From Rikenellaceae bacterium (GTDB taxonomy: Bacteria > Bacteroidota > Bacteroidia > Bacteroidales > Rikenellaceae), in assembly GCA_015059845.1 (NCBI GenBank), contig SUZR01000012.1, positions 1 to 64,000 on the forward strand: a DNA stretch of 64,000 nucleotides. The letters are read 5' to 3'. Position 1 is the stretch's first letter, and every line of letters starts with the position of its first letter. Below the pieces are notes generated by a model, which ran no database searches, was not told where the DNA came from, and saw nothing but the letters and a program-made list of their open reading frames with translations. The position numbers and the translations under genes are program-made. This document shows, in pieces, positions 8,548 to 16,721 of this stretch.

Positions 8548-9012
8548 ATGGCAGGAAAGGTTTTTAGAATTATTGCAGCATTTACAATGTTGGTGCTATA
8601 CACTTCGGTGATGGCGGCCAGCGATATTGTTGCTATTACCTGCCATTGCAACACCCATCGCGGTGATGTGCATACGGCATTCAATCACGTGCATAAGTGC
8701 GAGACTGAGGGTTGTAGCCACCACGATAATCATACGGACGAGAGTGCCGACGTGATGCAGATTGCCAAGCATCGCTGTTGCAACCACAACCACTCGAACG
8801 ACATCCCCCTCTATATACAGCCACGTACGGCCGATGACGACCACTCTGAGCGTCAGACCATTCTGTTGGCAGTCGTTACCGACGAACTAAACTATCTTGA
8901 TGCGCAGAGCGCAGCATCGGGAAGCGTGGAGTATGGGGAGTATCTTCTGCCCTCGTATGGTGAGGGTTATGCGTGCGGTGGTACGCTGCGGGCTCCTCCC
9001 GCATTGGTATAA
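8548..9012 (+). CDS. Cys/His-rich secreted protein, probable metal binding
   Basis: A 154-residue protein with an N-terminal signal peptide (hydrophobic to about residue 23, ending V-M-A-A-S). The mature part is dominated by Cys and His: C-H-C-N-T-H-R, H-K-C, C-S-H-H-D-N-H and H-R-C-C-N-H-N-H. It ends L-R-A-P-P-A-L. Small Cys/His-rich secreted proteins of this layout sit upstream of TonB receptors and HMA proteins in many Bacteroidetes. I infer periplasmic binding of a soft metal such as copper; the metal is not determined. It lies 64 bases upstream of the receptor gene and likely shares its transcript. Confidence 0.7.
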   Translation: MAGKVFRIIAAFTMLVLYTSVMAASDIVAITCHCNTHRGDVHTAFNHVHKCETEGCSHHDNHTDESADVMQIAKHRCCNHNHSNDIPLYIQPRTADDDHSERQTILLAVVTDELNYLDAQSAASGSVEYGEYLLPSYGEGYACGGTLRAPPALV

Positions 9013-9076
9013 TTTGACGAGCGGACGTAGGCCCGTTCGGGTTTTGTAATGTTTATTATACCTATAAATCTAAGAT

Positions 9077-11455
9077 ATGAAAATCAAAAATATTATACTT
9101 TGCGGCATATTGTCGTTAATTGGTTTGAGTGCTTCGGCACAGAAAATCACCGGTGTGGTTACCGATGCCACAACCAATGAGCCATTGATTGGAGCTTCGG
9201 TCTATTGGCTCAATACAAATGTGGGTATTGCTACCGATGTTGAGGGTAATTATGAGCTGCACCGCGTGAAGGGATATGATAAGTTGGTTGCAACCTATGT
9301 AGGTTATAGCAACGATACCATTCAGGTTGCGCAGGGCGTAACGAAGGTTGACTTCGCGCTTAAGAGCGATACCGAGATTGAGGCTGTTGTTGTTGAGGGT
9401 ACGCTCGGCAACTACGTTAAGCACGAGGGTATCCTCAAGGGCGAGACCATCTCGTTTGCCGGCTTGTGTAAGATGGCGTGCTGTAACCTGGCTGAGAGCT
9501 TTGAGAACTCGGCTTCGGTAACGGTTGGTTATAGCGATGCTATTTCGGGTGCGCGCCAGATTAAGATGTTGGGCCTGACGGGTACCTACACCCAGATTCT
9601 CGACGAGAATCGCCCCATTATGCGTGGCTTGAGCGCCCCCTATGGTTTGAACTATACGCCCGGTATGTGGCTTAACTCTATTCAGGTATCGAAGGGTATC
9701 TCGTCTGTAACGGCGGGTCACGAGGCTATCACAGGCCAGATTAATATGGAGCACCGCAAGCCTTCGGACGAGGAGCGCCTGTTCTTGAATCTCTACTTCG
9801 ACAGCGAGATGCGCCCCGAGATTAATATCTCATCAGCATTCCCCCTTACGGCCGATAAGAGCCTCTCGACGGTGATTCTTGCTCACGGCTCGCTCGACAC
9901 GCAGTCGCACGACCGTAACCACGATGGTTTCCGCGACCTCCCCAAGACCAACCAGATAAATATTGCCAACAAGTGGTTGTGGCAGTCGCTGGGCGGTACG
10001 CAGATTCGTTGGGGATGGAAGTATGTTGACGAGAATCGTCTGGGTGGCCAGACCGAGTATAAGAAGTCAATGCGCGAGGAGATGGAGCAGAGTCTCTCGA
10101 CTTACGGCTCGCATATGGATAATACGGGCGTGAATGCCTACTTCAAGCTGGGTACTCCCGTAGGTGCTGCCGTATATGATAGCGAAACGGAGGAGGAGTA
10201 TCGCTCGAATATCGCCTTTGTTGCTGACTATAACTACTTTAAGGAGGATGCGTACTTCGGCTTGAACGACTATAACGGTCACGACCACGCGTGGTGGTTT
10301 AACTTCTCGTATGCACACTACTTCTCACCCCGCTCATCTCTTATCGTGGGTGCTTCGGCTTCGATTACCAATAGCGATGAGAAGATTTTGAACAATGTAG
10401 TTCTGGCAGATAAGGAGCGCTGGTCAGGTATGACACACAACAAGATGAACTACGTTGAGCCGGGTGTATTTGCTGAGTACACCTTTACTAAGCCCGATAA
10501 GTTCTCATTCGTGCTGGGCCTTCGTGGTGATTGGATGGGAGCAAAGAATATTGAACCTGAGACAGTTGTTGGTGGCGGTGTGGCAAATAGCACAGCATAC
10601 TACACTCCCAAGGAGCGCTTTGTGCTCACTCCCCGTACTCATATCCGTTGGGATATTACTCCTTCGACCGTGTTGCGTGGCTCGGCAGGTCTGGGTTATC
10701 GCCGTGCAAGCATTTTTACCGATAATATCTGGATGCTGGCTACGGGTCGCAAGGCTTTGGTTAAGGATTTGAATGACGATATTGAGATGGCCCTCACCGC
10801 AGGCGGTAGCCTTACGCAGTATATCAAGTGGGGCGGTTATAGCGATGCTACTATCAGCTTCGACTACTTCCGCACACAGCTCTACAACACCGTTTTGGCT
10901 GACCAGGAGCTGGGTAAGATGGGCGGCACTCCCGAGGATGAGATTTGGATTTACAACACCGATGGTCGCTCGTTCACCGACACCTATCAGGTCGATTTCC
11001 AGTGGACACCCGTTAAGGGCTTGGACCTCTTTGCAACCTATCGTTATACCAACGCGAAGGTTAGCGTTTTGCGCGATGGCGTGAGCCACCTCATCGAGCG
11101 TCCTTTGACCAGCCGCTATAAAACTTTGCTTAACATACAATATGCAACCGCATATCGCCGTTGGGTATTTGACGTGACGGCTCAGTACAACGGCCCGATG
11201 CGTCGTCCTTCGCTCGATGGCGACATCACCCGCTCGGAGCTCTCGCCCGCATATCCTATGTTCTATGCGCAGGTGAGCCACAAGATTCGTGACTGGGAGA
11301 TTTACGTGGGATGTGAGAATATCGCCAACTATATGCAGGATGACCCTATCCTGAATGTTAACGACCCCTTCTCTCCCGCCTTCAACTCGTCGAGCGTGTG
11401 GGGCCCGTTGATGGGACGTAAGTTCTATGTTGGCTTGCGATTTAACTTGTACTAA
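9077..11455 (+). CDS. TonB-dependent outer-membrane receptor, metal type
   Basis: A 792-residue outer-membrane receptor. Signal peptide to about residue 21 (cut after S-A-S-A-Q), a carboxypeptidase-regulatory-like domain (about 22-105), a plug domain (about 110-235) and a beta-barrel ending in an aromatic residue set (VGLRFNLY). The plug carries clustered cysteines C131, C135 and C136 in C-K-M-A-C-C-N, unusual for a TonB receptor and shared, as far as I recall, with Bacteroidetes receptors coded beside HMA proteins. The neighbours on both sides carry metal ligands, so import or sensing of a soft metal such as copper is the likely role. It lacks a SusD partner, so a glycan role is unlikely. 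Confidence 0.85.
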   Translation: MKIKNIILCGILSLIGLSASAQKITGVVTDATTNEPLIGASVYWLNTNVGIATDVEGNYELHRVKGYDKLVATYVGYSNDTIQVAQGVTKVDFALKSDTEIEAVVVEGTLGNYVKHEGILKGETISFAGLCKMACCNLAESFENSASVTVGYSDAISGARQIKMLGLTGTYTQILDENRPIMRGLSAPYGLNYTPGMWLNSIQVSKGISSVTAGHEAITGQINMEHRKPSDEERLFLNLYFDSEMRPEINISSAFPLTADKSLSTVILAHGSLDTQSHDRNHDGFRDLPKTNQINIANKWLWQSLGGTQIRWGWKYVDENRLGGQTEYKKSMREEMEQSLSTYGSHMDNTGVNAYFKLGTPVGAAVYDSETEEEYRSNIAFVADYNYFKEDAYFGLNDYNGHDHAWWFNFSYAHYFSPRSSLIVGASASITNSDEKILNNVVLADKERWSGMTHNKMNYVEPGVFAEYTFTKPDKFSFVLGLRGDWMGAKNIEPETVVGGGVANSTAYYTPKERFVLTPRTHIRWDITPSTVLRGSAGLGYRRASIFTDNIWMLATGRKALVKDLNDDIEMALTAGGSLTQYIKWGGYSDATISFDYFRTQLYNTVLADQELGKMGGTPEDEIWIYNTDGRSFTDTYQVDFQWTPVKGLDLFATYRYTNAKVSVLRDGVSHLIERPLTSRYKTLLNIQYATAYRRWVFDVTAQYNGPMRRPSLDGDITRSELSPAYPMFYAQVSHKIRDWEIYVGCENIANYMQDDPILNVNDPFSPAFNSSSVWGPLMGRKFYVGLRFNLY

Positions 11456-11486
11456 TAGGATTACAATAACTAAAAACCGATAGACT

Positions 11487-11795
11487 ATGAAGAAGATTAT
11501 TATGCTCTGCCTCTTGGCAGTTATGGGTTTTGGCGTAGCTGATGCCGTAGCTCAGAAGAAGACTAATGCGCCGTTGAAGACTACTGTCTTTTTGACAGAT
11601 GTTGATTGCGAGACTTGCGCAAAGAAGATTGATAACTCTCTCCCCTTCCAGAAGGGTGTTAAGGAGGTTAAGGTTGACGTGCCCTCACGTACAGTGACCG
11701 TAACTTACGACGCAACAAAGTCAAGCGATGAGGCTCTCTTGAAGGCTTTCAAGAAGGTTAAGGTTAAGGCTGAGGTTGCTCCCGCTAAGAAGTAG
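11487..11795 (+). CDS. secreted HMA-domain metal-binding protein
   Basis: A 102-residue protein with a signal peptide (cut after about residue 22, A-V-A-Q) and one heavy-metal-associated domain. The metal site is D-V-D-C-E-T-C with Cys41 and Cys44, and the ferredoxin-like beta-alpha-beta pattern follows (V-T-V-T-Y-D). HMA domains bind Cu(I) or similar ions through this CxxC. The periplasmic location, 31 bases behind the receptor gene, suggests it accepts metal from the receptor or shields the periplasm. It is the last gene of the unit, followed by a hairpin. Confidence 0.88.
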   Translation: MKKIIMLCLLAVMGFGVADAVAQKKTNAPLKTTVFLTDVDCETCAKKIDNSLPFQKGVKEVKVDVPSRTVTVTYDATKSSDEALLKAFKKVKVKAEVAPAKK

Positions 11796-11815
11796 GCTAA
11801 GGCCTATTAAAATAT

Positions 11816-11858
11816 TAGGGTGTCCGCTTAGACGTTGGACACCCTATATTTTTTTATT
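11816..11858 (+). terminator. terminator after the metal operon
   Basis: Stem TAGGGTGTCC / GGACACCCTA followed by a T-run. It overlaps the 3' end of the convergent gene by a few bases. Confidence 0.85.
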
Positions 11859-12219
11859 TTCGCTCCCTCTTGCGCATCTTGCGCAGACGGAAATATTGGC
11901 GAATGTACATATCTACGACAGACATCGCCACAACCGATAGCGTCATCATACCCCACAGACGCATTCTTTCTATCATCATATTGTCGAATACCTCGCTCCA
12001 GTTTATCTTCGGGAACTCTACTTGCGCAATAGCAAATGCACCATACGCCACCATCGCAATGATGGCTACGCTGGCCAATATGGCTGTAATGATATCCGTG
12101 CGCCGCTTCTCACGCGCACGCTCGTGCACACGTGCCATCAGGCGCGTATTGAAACCGTAAGGCAGCGTGGGGGTGTCAAGTCGCTCTACGGCGCGTTCTA
12201 TGGCTTTACTCCGTTTCAT
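11854..12219 (-). CDS. two-helix membrane protein paired with an ECF sigma factor
   Basis: A 121-residue protein with a basic N-terminal cytoplasmic part (about 1-40), one hydrophobic helix (about 43-65), a short loop and a second hydrophobic helix (about 86-105), ending in a highly basic tail (R-K-M-R-K-R-E-R-K). The gene overlaps the end of the ECF sigma gene by 14 bases, so the two are translationally coupled. An anti-sigma role is inferred only from this coupling and the membrane location; no zinc-binding H-x3-C-x2-C anti-sigma motif is present. Confidence 0.7.
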   Translation of the reverse strand: MKRSKAIERAVERLDTPTLPYGFNTRLMARVHERAREKRRTDIITAILASVAIIAMVAYGAFAIAQVEFPKINWSEVFDNMMIERMRLWGMMTLSVVAMSVVDMYIRQYFRLRKMRKRERK

Positions 12220-12757
12220 TTTGTATGAGTATATAAAGTTTCTTTCGTATGCGGTGCAGGCGCACCTTAATGTTGCTTTGGCTCTGCGACATTATCTCTG
12301 CGCACTCGGCAATAGGCCGCTGCTCGTAGTAGAAGAGAGTTATTAACGCCCTCTCCTCGGCGTCAAGACGGTTGATGGCGCGCGTGAGTGCCTCTATCTG
12401 TTGCTCGTTCTCGTTCTCGGCCTCCATTCGCTCCAAATCATCATCACCGACAAGACGCAGGCGATTCTCCTCGATGGGGTAGAGCGGCTGCCGTTTCCTG
12501 CGAGCAAAGGAGATGGCGTAGTTGTAGGCTATGCGGTAGAGCCACGTGGAGAAACTGCTCTTGAAGTTGAAGTAGGGTAGATTCTCAAACACGCGCAAGA
12601 GCACATCCTGCGTCAGCTCCTCGGCATCCTCGTTGTTACCAACTATGCGTACAATGAGCGCATACACAGCCTGAGCATAATGCTCGGCAATGTGGGCAAA
12701 TAGTTCTGTTTCGCCCTGCGTGATACGTTTTATAAGTTCCTTCTCGTTGTGTAGCAT
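12206..12757 (-). CDS. ECF-subfamily RNA polymerase sigma factor
   Basis: A 183-residue sigma-70 family ECF factor. Region 2 is visible as E-D-A-E-E-L-T-Q-D-V-L-L-R-V-F, with F-S-T-W-L-Y-R-I-A-Y-N for 2.4. Region 4 follows an acidic linker: A-L-I-T-L-F-Y-Y-E and a helix-turn-helix ending S-N-I-K-V-R-L-H-R-I-R-K-K-L. It directs transcription of a small regulon, which is not known here. A nested inverted repeat lies directly upstream, consistent with autoregulation or an RNA structure. The downstream membrane protein overlaps it and may control its activity. Confidence 0.93.
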   Translation of the reverse strand: MLHNEKELIKRITQGETELFAHIAEHYAQAVYALIVRIVGNNEDAEELTQDVLLRVFENLPYFNFKSSFSTWLYRIAYNYAISFARRKRQPLYPIEENRLRLVGDDDLERMEAENENEQQIEALTRAINRLDAEERALITLFYYEQRPIAECAEIMSQSQSNIKVRLHRIRKKLYILIQNETE

Positions 12758-12767
12758 AGTTATCCTT

Positions 12768-12846
12768 TAGACGCAAAAAGGTCGAAAAGGTTACACTAAA
12801 TTTTATTCGCTCGCAGGTTGTAACCTTTTTCGCTTGATTGCGTCTA
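12768..12846 (-). promoter_or_regulatory. nested inverted repeat upstream of the ECF sigma gene
   Basis: Outer arms TAGACGCA (12768-12775) and TGCGTCTA (12839-12846) enclose inner arms GTCGAAAAGGTTAC (12781-12794) and GTAACCTTTTTCGC (12820-12833). The repeat ends 10 bases from the sigma start. A near-consensus -7 box (CATCTTTG, minus strand, 12853-12860) lies just outside, so the dyad would be at the very 5' end of the transcript. Confidence 0.65.
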
Positions 12847-12907
12847 ATAAGACAAAGATGGCAAAAAAACCGCAATGTTGATTGTTAAACCTTAAAATAT
12901 TTTAGTT

Positions 12908-13342
12908 ATGTTTGAATTTTTGATTCCTGTTTCAATTTTCGGTTTTGGGGGGTATTTCCTTTATAAAATTCTTGAGTTGTATGGTATGCGTTCAGAGCGT
13001 AAGACAATTATTGATCGCCTTGAGGCTTCGGATTTGCTTGAATACGTCAAGCGTATGCCAATTGGTGTAGGAGGCGGAAATGTTAAGGCTGAAGAGAGTG
13101 AGTCACAAAAGCAGATTCCTGCAAGATGGACTTTGCGATGTGCATTGCTGATTATTGGCTTTGGCGTAGGAGTAGTATTGGGTAATTTCTTGGCTTTAGC
13201 TATGAATTTCAAGTCAAAAGAATTTGTATATAATCCGACGGTACAATTCGAGGCTGTATATATGGCGTGTGTATGTATCTGCACGGGCGTGGGACTACTG
13301 CTGTCATTTATCATAGAGACCAGAATGTCCAAGAATGAGTAG
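12908..13342 (+). CDS. membrane protein of unknown function (DUF6249-like layout)
   Basis: A 144-residue protein with one N-terminal hydrophobic helix (about 3-22), a cytoplasmic stretch with charged residues, and two C-terminal helices (about 78-100 and 115-138). This topology resembles small Bacteroidetes proteins placed beside ECF sigma operons (DUF6249-type), but I see no diagnostic motif. It diverges from the ECF sigma gene across the nested inverted repeat and has its own terminator. Possible target of that sigma factor; unproven. Confidence 0.6.
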   Translation: MFEFLIPVSIFGFGGYFLYKILELYGMRSERKTIIDRLEASDLLEYVKRMPIGVGGGNVKAEESESQKQIPARWTLRCALLIIGFGVGVVLGNFLALAMNFKSKEFVYNPTVQFEAVYMACVCICTGVGLLLSFIIETRMSKNE

Positions 13343-13365
13343 TCATTGCTGCTTTTTGAAATTAA

Positions 13366-13399
13366 ATAAGGGCTGGATTTCCCAGCCCTTATGTTTTTT
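13366..13399. terminator. strong hairpin terminator between convergent genes
   Basis: Perfect stem ATAAGGGCTGG / CCAGCCCTTAT with a T-rich 3' side, between the small membrane protein gene and the minus-strand peptidase gene. Confidence 0.85.
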
Positions 13400-13400
13400 A

Positions 13401-13844
13401 TCACTTTGTGAGGTGATAATGGATTCGTAGTATTAAGCCTCTAAGGAATCCCACTCTCTGCCATATATTGCTTGGCAGGGTCCATCTCCAATCATCAACC
13501 GAGATGGTTTTCCCCGAAGGTCTAATAATGGCCTTAACTTTTCCTACAACATCGGCCGCAGTGCATTGCTCTTTGGCTTTGATTGAGCCATCGCCTTGTA
13601 TATATAATCGTGAGCCCTCAATCTTGATGATTCTATGCAGGAGGTGTTTGCCATTATATTTGAATAGAATCAGGTCCATAGGTTTTAGTTCGCCCTCCGA
13701 GCAAGGGTATAGCAAAACCTCGTCCCGACCATTACGAAGTAGCGGGTACATAGAGTGCCCTTTCAGGCGGAATCTTACAGAGCGGTCTTCTGCTATTTCG
13801 GATTCTACCCACGAGAAGAATAACTCATTAGGAATCTGTTTCAT
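13401..13844 (-). CDS. S26-family (SipW-like) signal-peptidase-like protein
   Basis: A 147-residue serine protease-like protein. The nucleophile motif G-H-S-M-Y-P gives Ser31. It is followed by L-K-P-M-D-L-I-L-F and L-L-H-R-I with His70, the position where SipW/Sec11-type peptidases have His instead of the bacterial Lys, and by G-D-G-S with Asp85. No clear membrane anchor is seen, unlike housekeeping LepB. Small S24/S26 peptidases of this type occur in peptide-maturation clusters. It is the last gene of the PqqD-ABC-HPr-kinase-like operon, two bases behind the kinase-like gene, so removal of a leader from an exported peptide is a reasonable guess. Confidence 0.75.
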   Translation of the reverse strand: MKQIPNELFFSWVESEIAEDRSVRFRLKGHSMYPLLRNGRDEVLLYPCSEGELKPMDLILFKYNGKHLLHRIIKIEGSRLYIQGDGSIKAKEQCTAADVVGKVKAIIRPSGKTISVDDWRWTLPSNIWQRVGFLRGLILRIHYHLTK

Positions 13845-13846
13845 AA

Positions 13847-14704
13847 CTAATCTGCAAAGATGGTATTACAAGATAATAATGCAGCCTCCTTGTCGGGCAG
13901 GCACGAAAGGTGATAGAATGGCACCGCAGAGAGCAATTTATTTATAAACTCTCCAATACAGTCGTACAAGATATCATCGTAGGCAAATTCGGGCGGACAC
14001 GACGGATGGATAGCTCCGTAGGCCTGCAGGACTGATAGTTTTTTAATTTGATTGTATGGCGCTTGAGATAATCTTACGCAGCTCTTCAGCTCGTGGCGCT
14101 CAGCCTTATAGCAGGGCGTCTTGCCACTCCACGGGCTGCCATAGGCCCATACCTTACCATCCTCGATTTTTAGGATAGGGCTATCGTCGTTCAATAAGAA
14201 GGAGTCTGCGATATGTTCTCTCCATAGTCGGGTGTGAGTACTCTTACCCGTACCGCTTTCTCCCAGGAACAGCACGGCCTTATCGTGATATACAATACAG
14301 CTACTATGAATGGCGACTGTGTTGTAGGGTAGGGTCATTATACCATAACCTATCCACATCGCAAAGCGACAGAGATATGTTGCGAGGTTACCTTGCAGCT
14401 TAACCACGCTCTCGCCATTGCAGGTCCAGAGGTGAAGCGGAGCAGTATCTTTGGGGGTTAGCGTAAGCATATATCCACAATCTGTTTGGCCGAAGCTGCC
14501 GATTACATCCTCGTAGGTGAAGCTATACTGCAGATGCTTCATCTCGGGGGTGGTGGCAACCGAAGCCTCCTCGAATGTAAAGAGAGTATCTCCATCTGCG
14601 ACTTCAAAGGGCTTGAAACCAGCTATGTTGCTGGTAATATCAGAGAGCTTATCTCCTATTACGGCGAAGCGATGTCCTGCTACTTGATATGTTTTCTTAT
14701 TCAT
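13847..14704 (-). CDS. HPr-kinase-like ATP-binding protein
   Basis: A 285-residue protein resembling the C-terminal kinase fold of HPr kinase/PEP carboxykinase relatives. Walker A is G-E-S-G-T-G-K-S-T at about 148-156, preceded by I-H-S-S (His133) and followed by L-N-D-D-S-P (Asp173-174) and a W-A-Y-G-S-P-W-S-G-K stretch. These HPrK relatives accompany lasso and related peptide clusters, where a characterised member phosphorylates a Ser of the precursor. The start ATG overlaps the exporter stop codon by 8 bases; a longer upstream frame lies within the exporter. The substrate is unknown. Confidence 0.8.
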   Translation of the reverse strand: MNKKTYQVAGHRFAVIGDKLSDITSNIAGFKPFEVADGDTLFTFEEASVATTPEMKHLQYSFTYEDVIGSFGQTDCGYMLTLTPKDTAPLHLWTCNGESVVKLQGNLATYLCRFAMWIGYGIMTLPYNTVAIHSSCIVYHDKAVLFLGESGTGKSTHTRLWREHIADSFLLNDDSPILKIEDGKVWAYGSPWSGKTPCYKAERHELKSCVRLSQAPYNQIKKLSVLQAYGAIHPSCPPEFAYDDILYDCIGEFINKLLSAVPFYHLSCLPDKEAALLSCNTIFAD

Positions 14705-16334
14705 ATTTATTCTCAATAGTGATAATTCGGTCGCAATACTCCAACGAGCTATCGCGGTGGGCAATGGATAGTATAGTCAGGTCTTTGTAATTGGTCTTTA
14801 ATTGCAGCAAGGTGTTGTTTATCTCCCACTCAGTGCGGTTGTCAAGCGCAGATGTAGCCTCGTCCATCAGTAGAACTGCAGCCTGCTTATATAGGGCGCG
14901 GGCGATACCGATGCGTTGTTTCTGTCCTCCTGAAAGTTTCCCTCCCGCCTCGCTTAGCTGGGTATTAATACCCTCGGGGAGTGATTCCAACCACCTATCA
15001 AGGCTTACGTGTTTAATAACCTCTTCAACTCTGTGGAAGTCAATATCCTTGCATCCTAATGCGATATTCTCGGCTAGCGTGCCGTTAAAAATAAACACCT
15101 CCTGAGGAACGTAACCGATTTGTTTTAACCACGAGGCACGGCTCTTCTCCGATAGAGGGATACCATCTATCTTTATTGACCCTCCAATAGGTTTAAGCAG
15201 TCCTATTAGAATATTGAATAGAGTTGACTTTCCCGCACCGCTTGAGCCACGGAAGCCAACATACTCCCCTTTGTGTATCGTACAATCAAAATCCTTAAAT
15301 ATTGTACCTCCCTCGGGGTATGTATAGGTGAGTTTTTCGATTGAAATCTCGCGCTCGAATGTAATCTCTTGTTGCTTCAGCTCGGCATCGTTATTATACC
15401 CTTTCAGCCCCTCCTCAATAGCATCTAGGCAGCAGATGGAGTTCTGTATCTGGGTCCATCCTGTGAGGATTGTTCTCAATGCAGGTAATAGTCTAAATGC
15501 AGCAATCGCAAATATTCCTGCCAGCATTTTTACATCCCCCTCGCCAAAGGTAACCAGCAGAGTAAGTCCTACGACAACTGATAACTCCGAAAGAAACAGA
15601 GGTAATCGTAACAGAGTATCAAGTTTTAGTCTGTTATGGCTTATCTTATCCATTCCTTCAAGGAACGAACTCTGCAATGTCGGGAATGCTCCGTTTACCT
15701 CCAACTCAACATATCCTCTAAACGTATCCATCACCACTCTGGCCTGTTCTCTCTTGGCGTCCATATCGTTAGCTCCATACTCGCGCACGCGTTTCTTAAC
15801 GACTAAGACATAGATGCACATAAATGGAATAAACGACGCAAAAAGTAGTGCTACCGTCTTGCCATTCCAAATCAAAAGGGCAATTGTTACAAATATTATC
15901 AGCAGTACATCTCCAGCCATACGAAATGCAGGGCCTAAAAGACTGTGGCTGAATCCGTAACACATATTGTTTATCTCGTGTCCGAGTTTGCTGCTTCCTT
16001 GCTCGCGGATAAATAGTAATCCTCGGTTGTAGAATGACGAGAATAGCGAAAAACTAAGGCGGCGGTAGTATGATAAAAGACATTGATTCTGATAGCGGAT
16101 GAAAAATGTGCAGAGAATACATTTTATTAGGATTACACCTATCGCTAATGCACAGAATAATAGAGCTGCCTGTCCTTTGCCGCCATCGTCAAGCAGGTAG
16201 TATAGAACGGGTAATAATGACGCCAATCCCGCGAAGTCGAGAAGTGCAGTGAGAAAGACTGTGCATATTGCTTTCCACGCTTTTCGGCGTTCGTCGGGTT
16301 GTAGTAGTGCGTATATACGTTTTATCAGCGTCAT
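14697..16334 (-). CDS. ABC exporter, fused membrane and ATPase domains
   Basis: A 545-residue half-transporter: six hydrophobic helices in the first 300 residues, then an ATPase domain with Walker A G-S-S-G-A-G-K-S-T near residue 367, signature L-S-G-G-Q-K-Q-R, Walker B L-L-M-D-E-A-T-S-A-L-D and H-loop I-A-H-R. It belongs to the MsbA/McjD/PglK type that exports peptides or lipid-linked molecules. There is no N-terminal C39 peptidase domain, so leader removal would need a separate enzyme such as the S26-like protein downstream. I use the ATG rather than a TTG nine bases upstream. It begins 12 bases after the PqqD-like gene. Confidence 0.85.
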   Translation of the reverse strand: MTLIKRIYALLQPDERRKAWKAICTVFLTALLDFAGLASLLPVLYYLLDDGGKGQAALLFCALAIGVILIKCILCTFFIRYQNQCLLSYYRRLSFSLFSSFYNRGLLFIREQGSSKLGHEINNMCYGFSHSLLGPAFRMAGDVLLIIFVTIALLIWNGKTVALLFASFIPFMCIYVLVVKKRVREYGANDMDAKREQARVVMDTFRGYVELEVNGAFPTLQSSFLEGMDKISHNRLKLDTLLRLPLFLSELSVVVGLTLLVTFGEGDVKMLAGIFAIAAFRLLPALRTILTGWTQIQNSICCLDAIEEGLKGYNNDAELKQQEITFEREISIEKLTYTYPEGGTIFKDFDCTIHKGEYVGFRGSSGAGKSTLFNILIGLLKPIGGSIKIDGIPLSEKSRASWLKQIGYVPQEVFIFNGTLAENIALGCKDIDFHRVEEVIKHVSLDRWLESLPEGINTQLSEAGGKLSGGQKQRIGIARALYKQAAVLLMDEATSALDNRTEWEINNTLLQLKTNYKDLTILSIAHRDSSLEYCDRIITIENKYE

Positions 16335-16346
16335 TGTTGGCAATGA

Positions 16347-16613
16347 TTACTCTATTATGCCGCACTTTTTTAGAGCCTCCACCCACGCTGTTGCATCGGT
16401 CAGCGCCTGCTGCTCTGCTATGTCATAGTTCTCTACCAATACAGCGGCTGCATCCTCCAATGTGAAATCCTTGTCTTGTAGCTGCTCATACATCAGTGCG
16501 GCTGATTCATTCAGCGAAATAATTTTTGTCATATTGATGTTGGCAGTACCCTGGTTGATGATAATTGTCTCGCCAGCAATCTCGCGGAGCTTGAAATTTG
16601 AGTTGATTTTCAT
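16347..16613 (-). CDS. PqqD-like peptide-binding protein of the export operon
   Basis: An 88-residue PqqD-family protein: K-L-R-E-I-A-G-E, I-I-S-L-N-E-S-A, D-F-T-L-E-D and the terminal K-K-C-G-I-I-E. It is first in the four-gene operon with the exporter, HPr-kinase-like and S26-like genes. The family recognises leader peptides, which argues that this operon handles a ribosomal peptide. An in-frame ATG nine bases upstream is possible but the chosen one matches the length of the copy at 8.2 kb. The divergent neighbour, about 200 bases away, is one of the two small peptide genes. Confidence 0.82.
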   Translation of the reverse strand: MKINSNFKLREIAGETIIINQGTANINMTKIISLNESAALMYEQLQDKDFTLEDAAAVLVENYDIAEQQALTDATAWVEALKKCGIIE

Positions 16614-16642
16614 ATAGTCCATTGTTATAATTCCGTAAAATG

Positions 16643-16650
16643 CAAAGATA
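16643..16650 (-). promoter_or_regulatory. -7 box (TATCTTTG) for the PqqD-exporter operon
   Basis: Exact TAnnTTTG on the minus strand about 30 bases before the pqqD-like ATG. No matching -33 was picked out. Confidence 0.55.
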
Positions 16651-16721
16651 TATATTATTCGGCAAATTATCCGTGGGCGGAGGAAATATTTTAAGTCGAG
16701 TACTACCCAACATTATCGACA

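Noticed and set aside
8163..8684. Open reading extension of recQ giving 814 residues
   Set aside because: The extra 174 residues lie opposite the pqqD-like gene and its promoter and show no RecQ features; the conserved protein begins at M-T-T-H-N-D-K.
16614..16721. Search for a plus-strand -7 box before the left peptide gene
   Set aside because: No TTTG on the plus strand; AT-rich stretches such as TATATTATTC do not fit TAnnTTTG, so no promoter was annotated. Its absence is used in the inversion idea.
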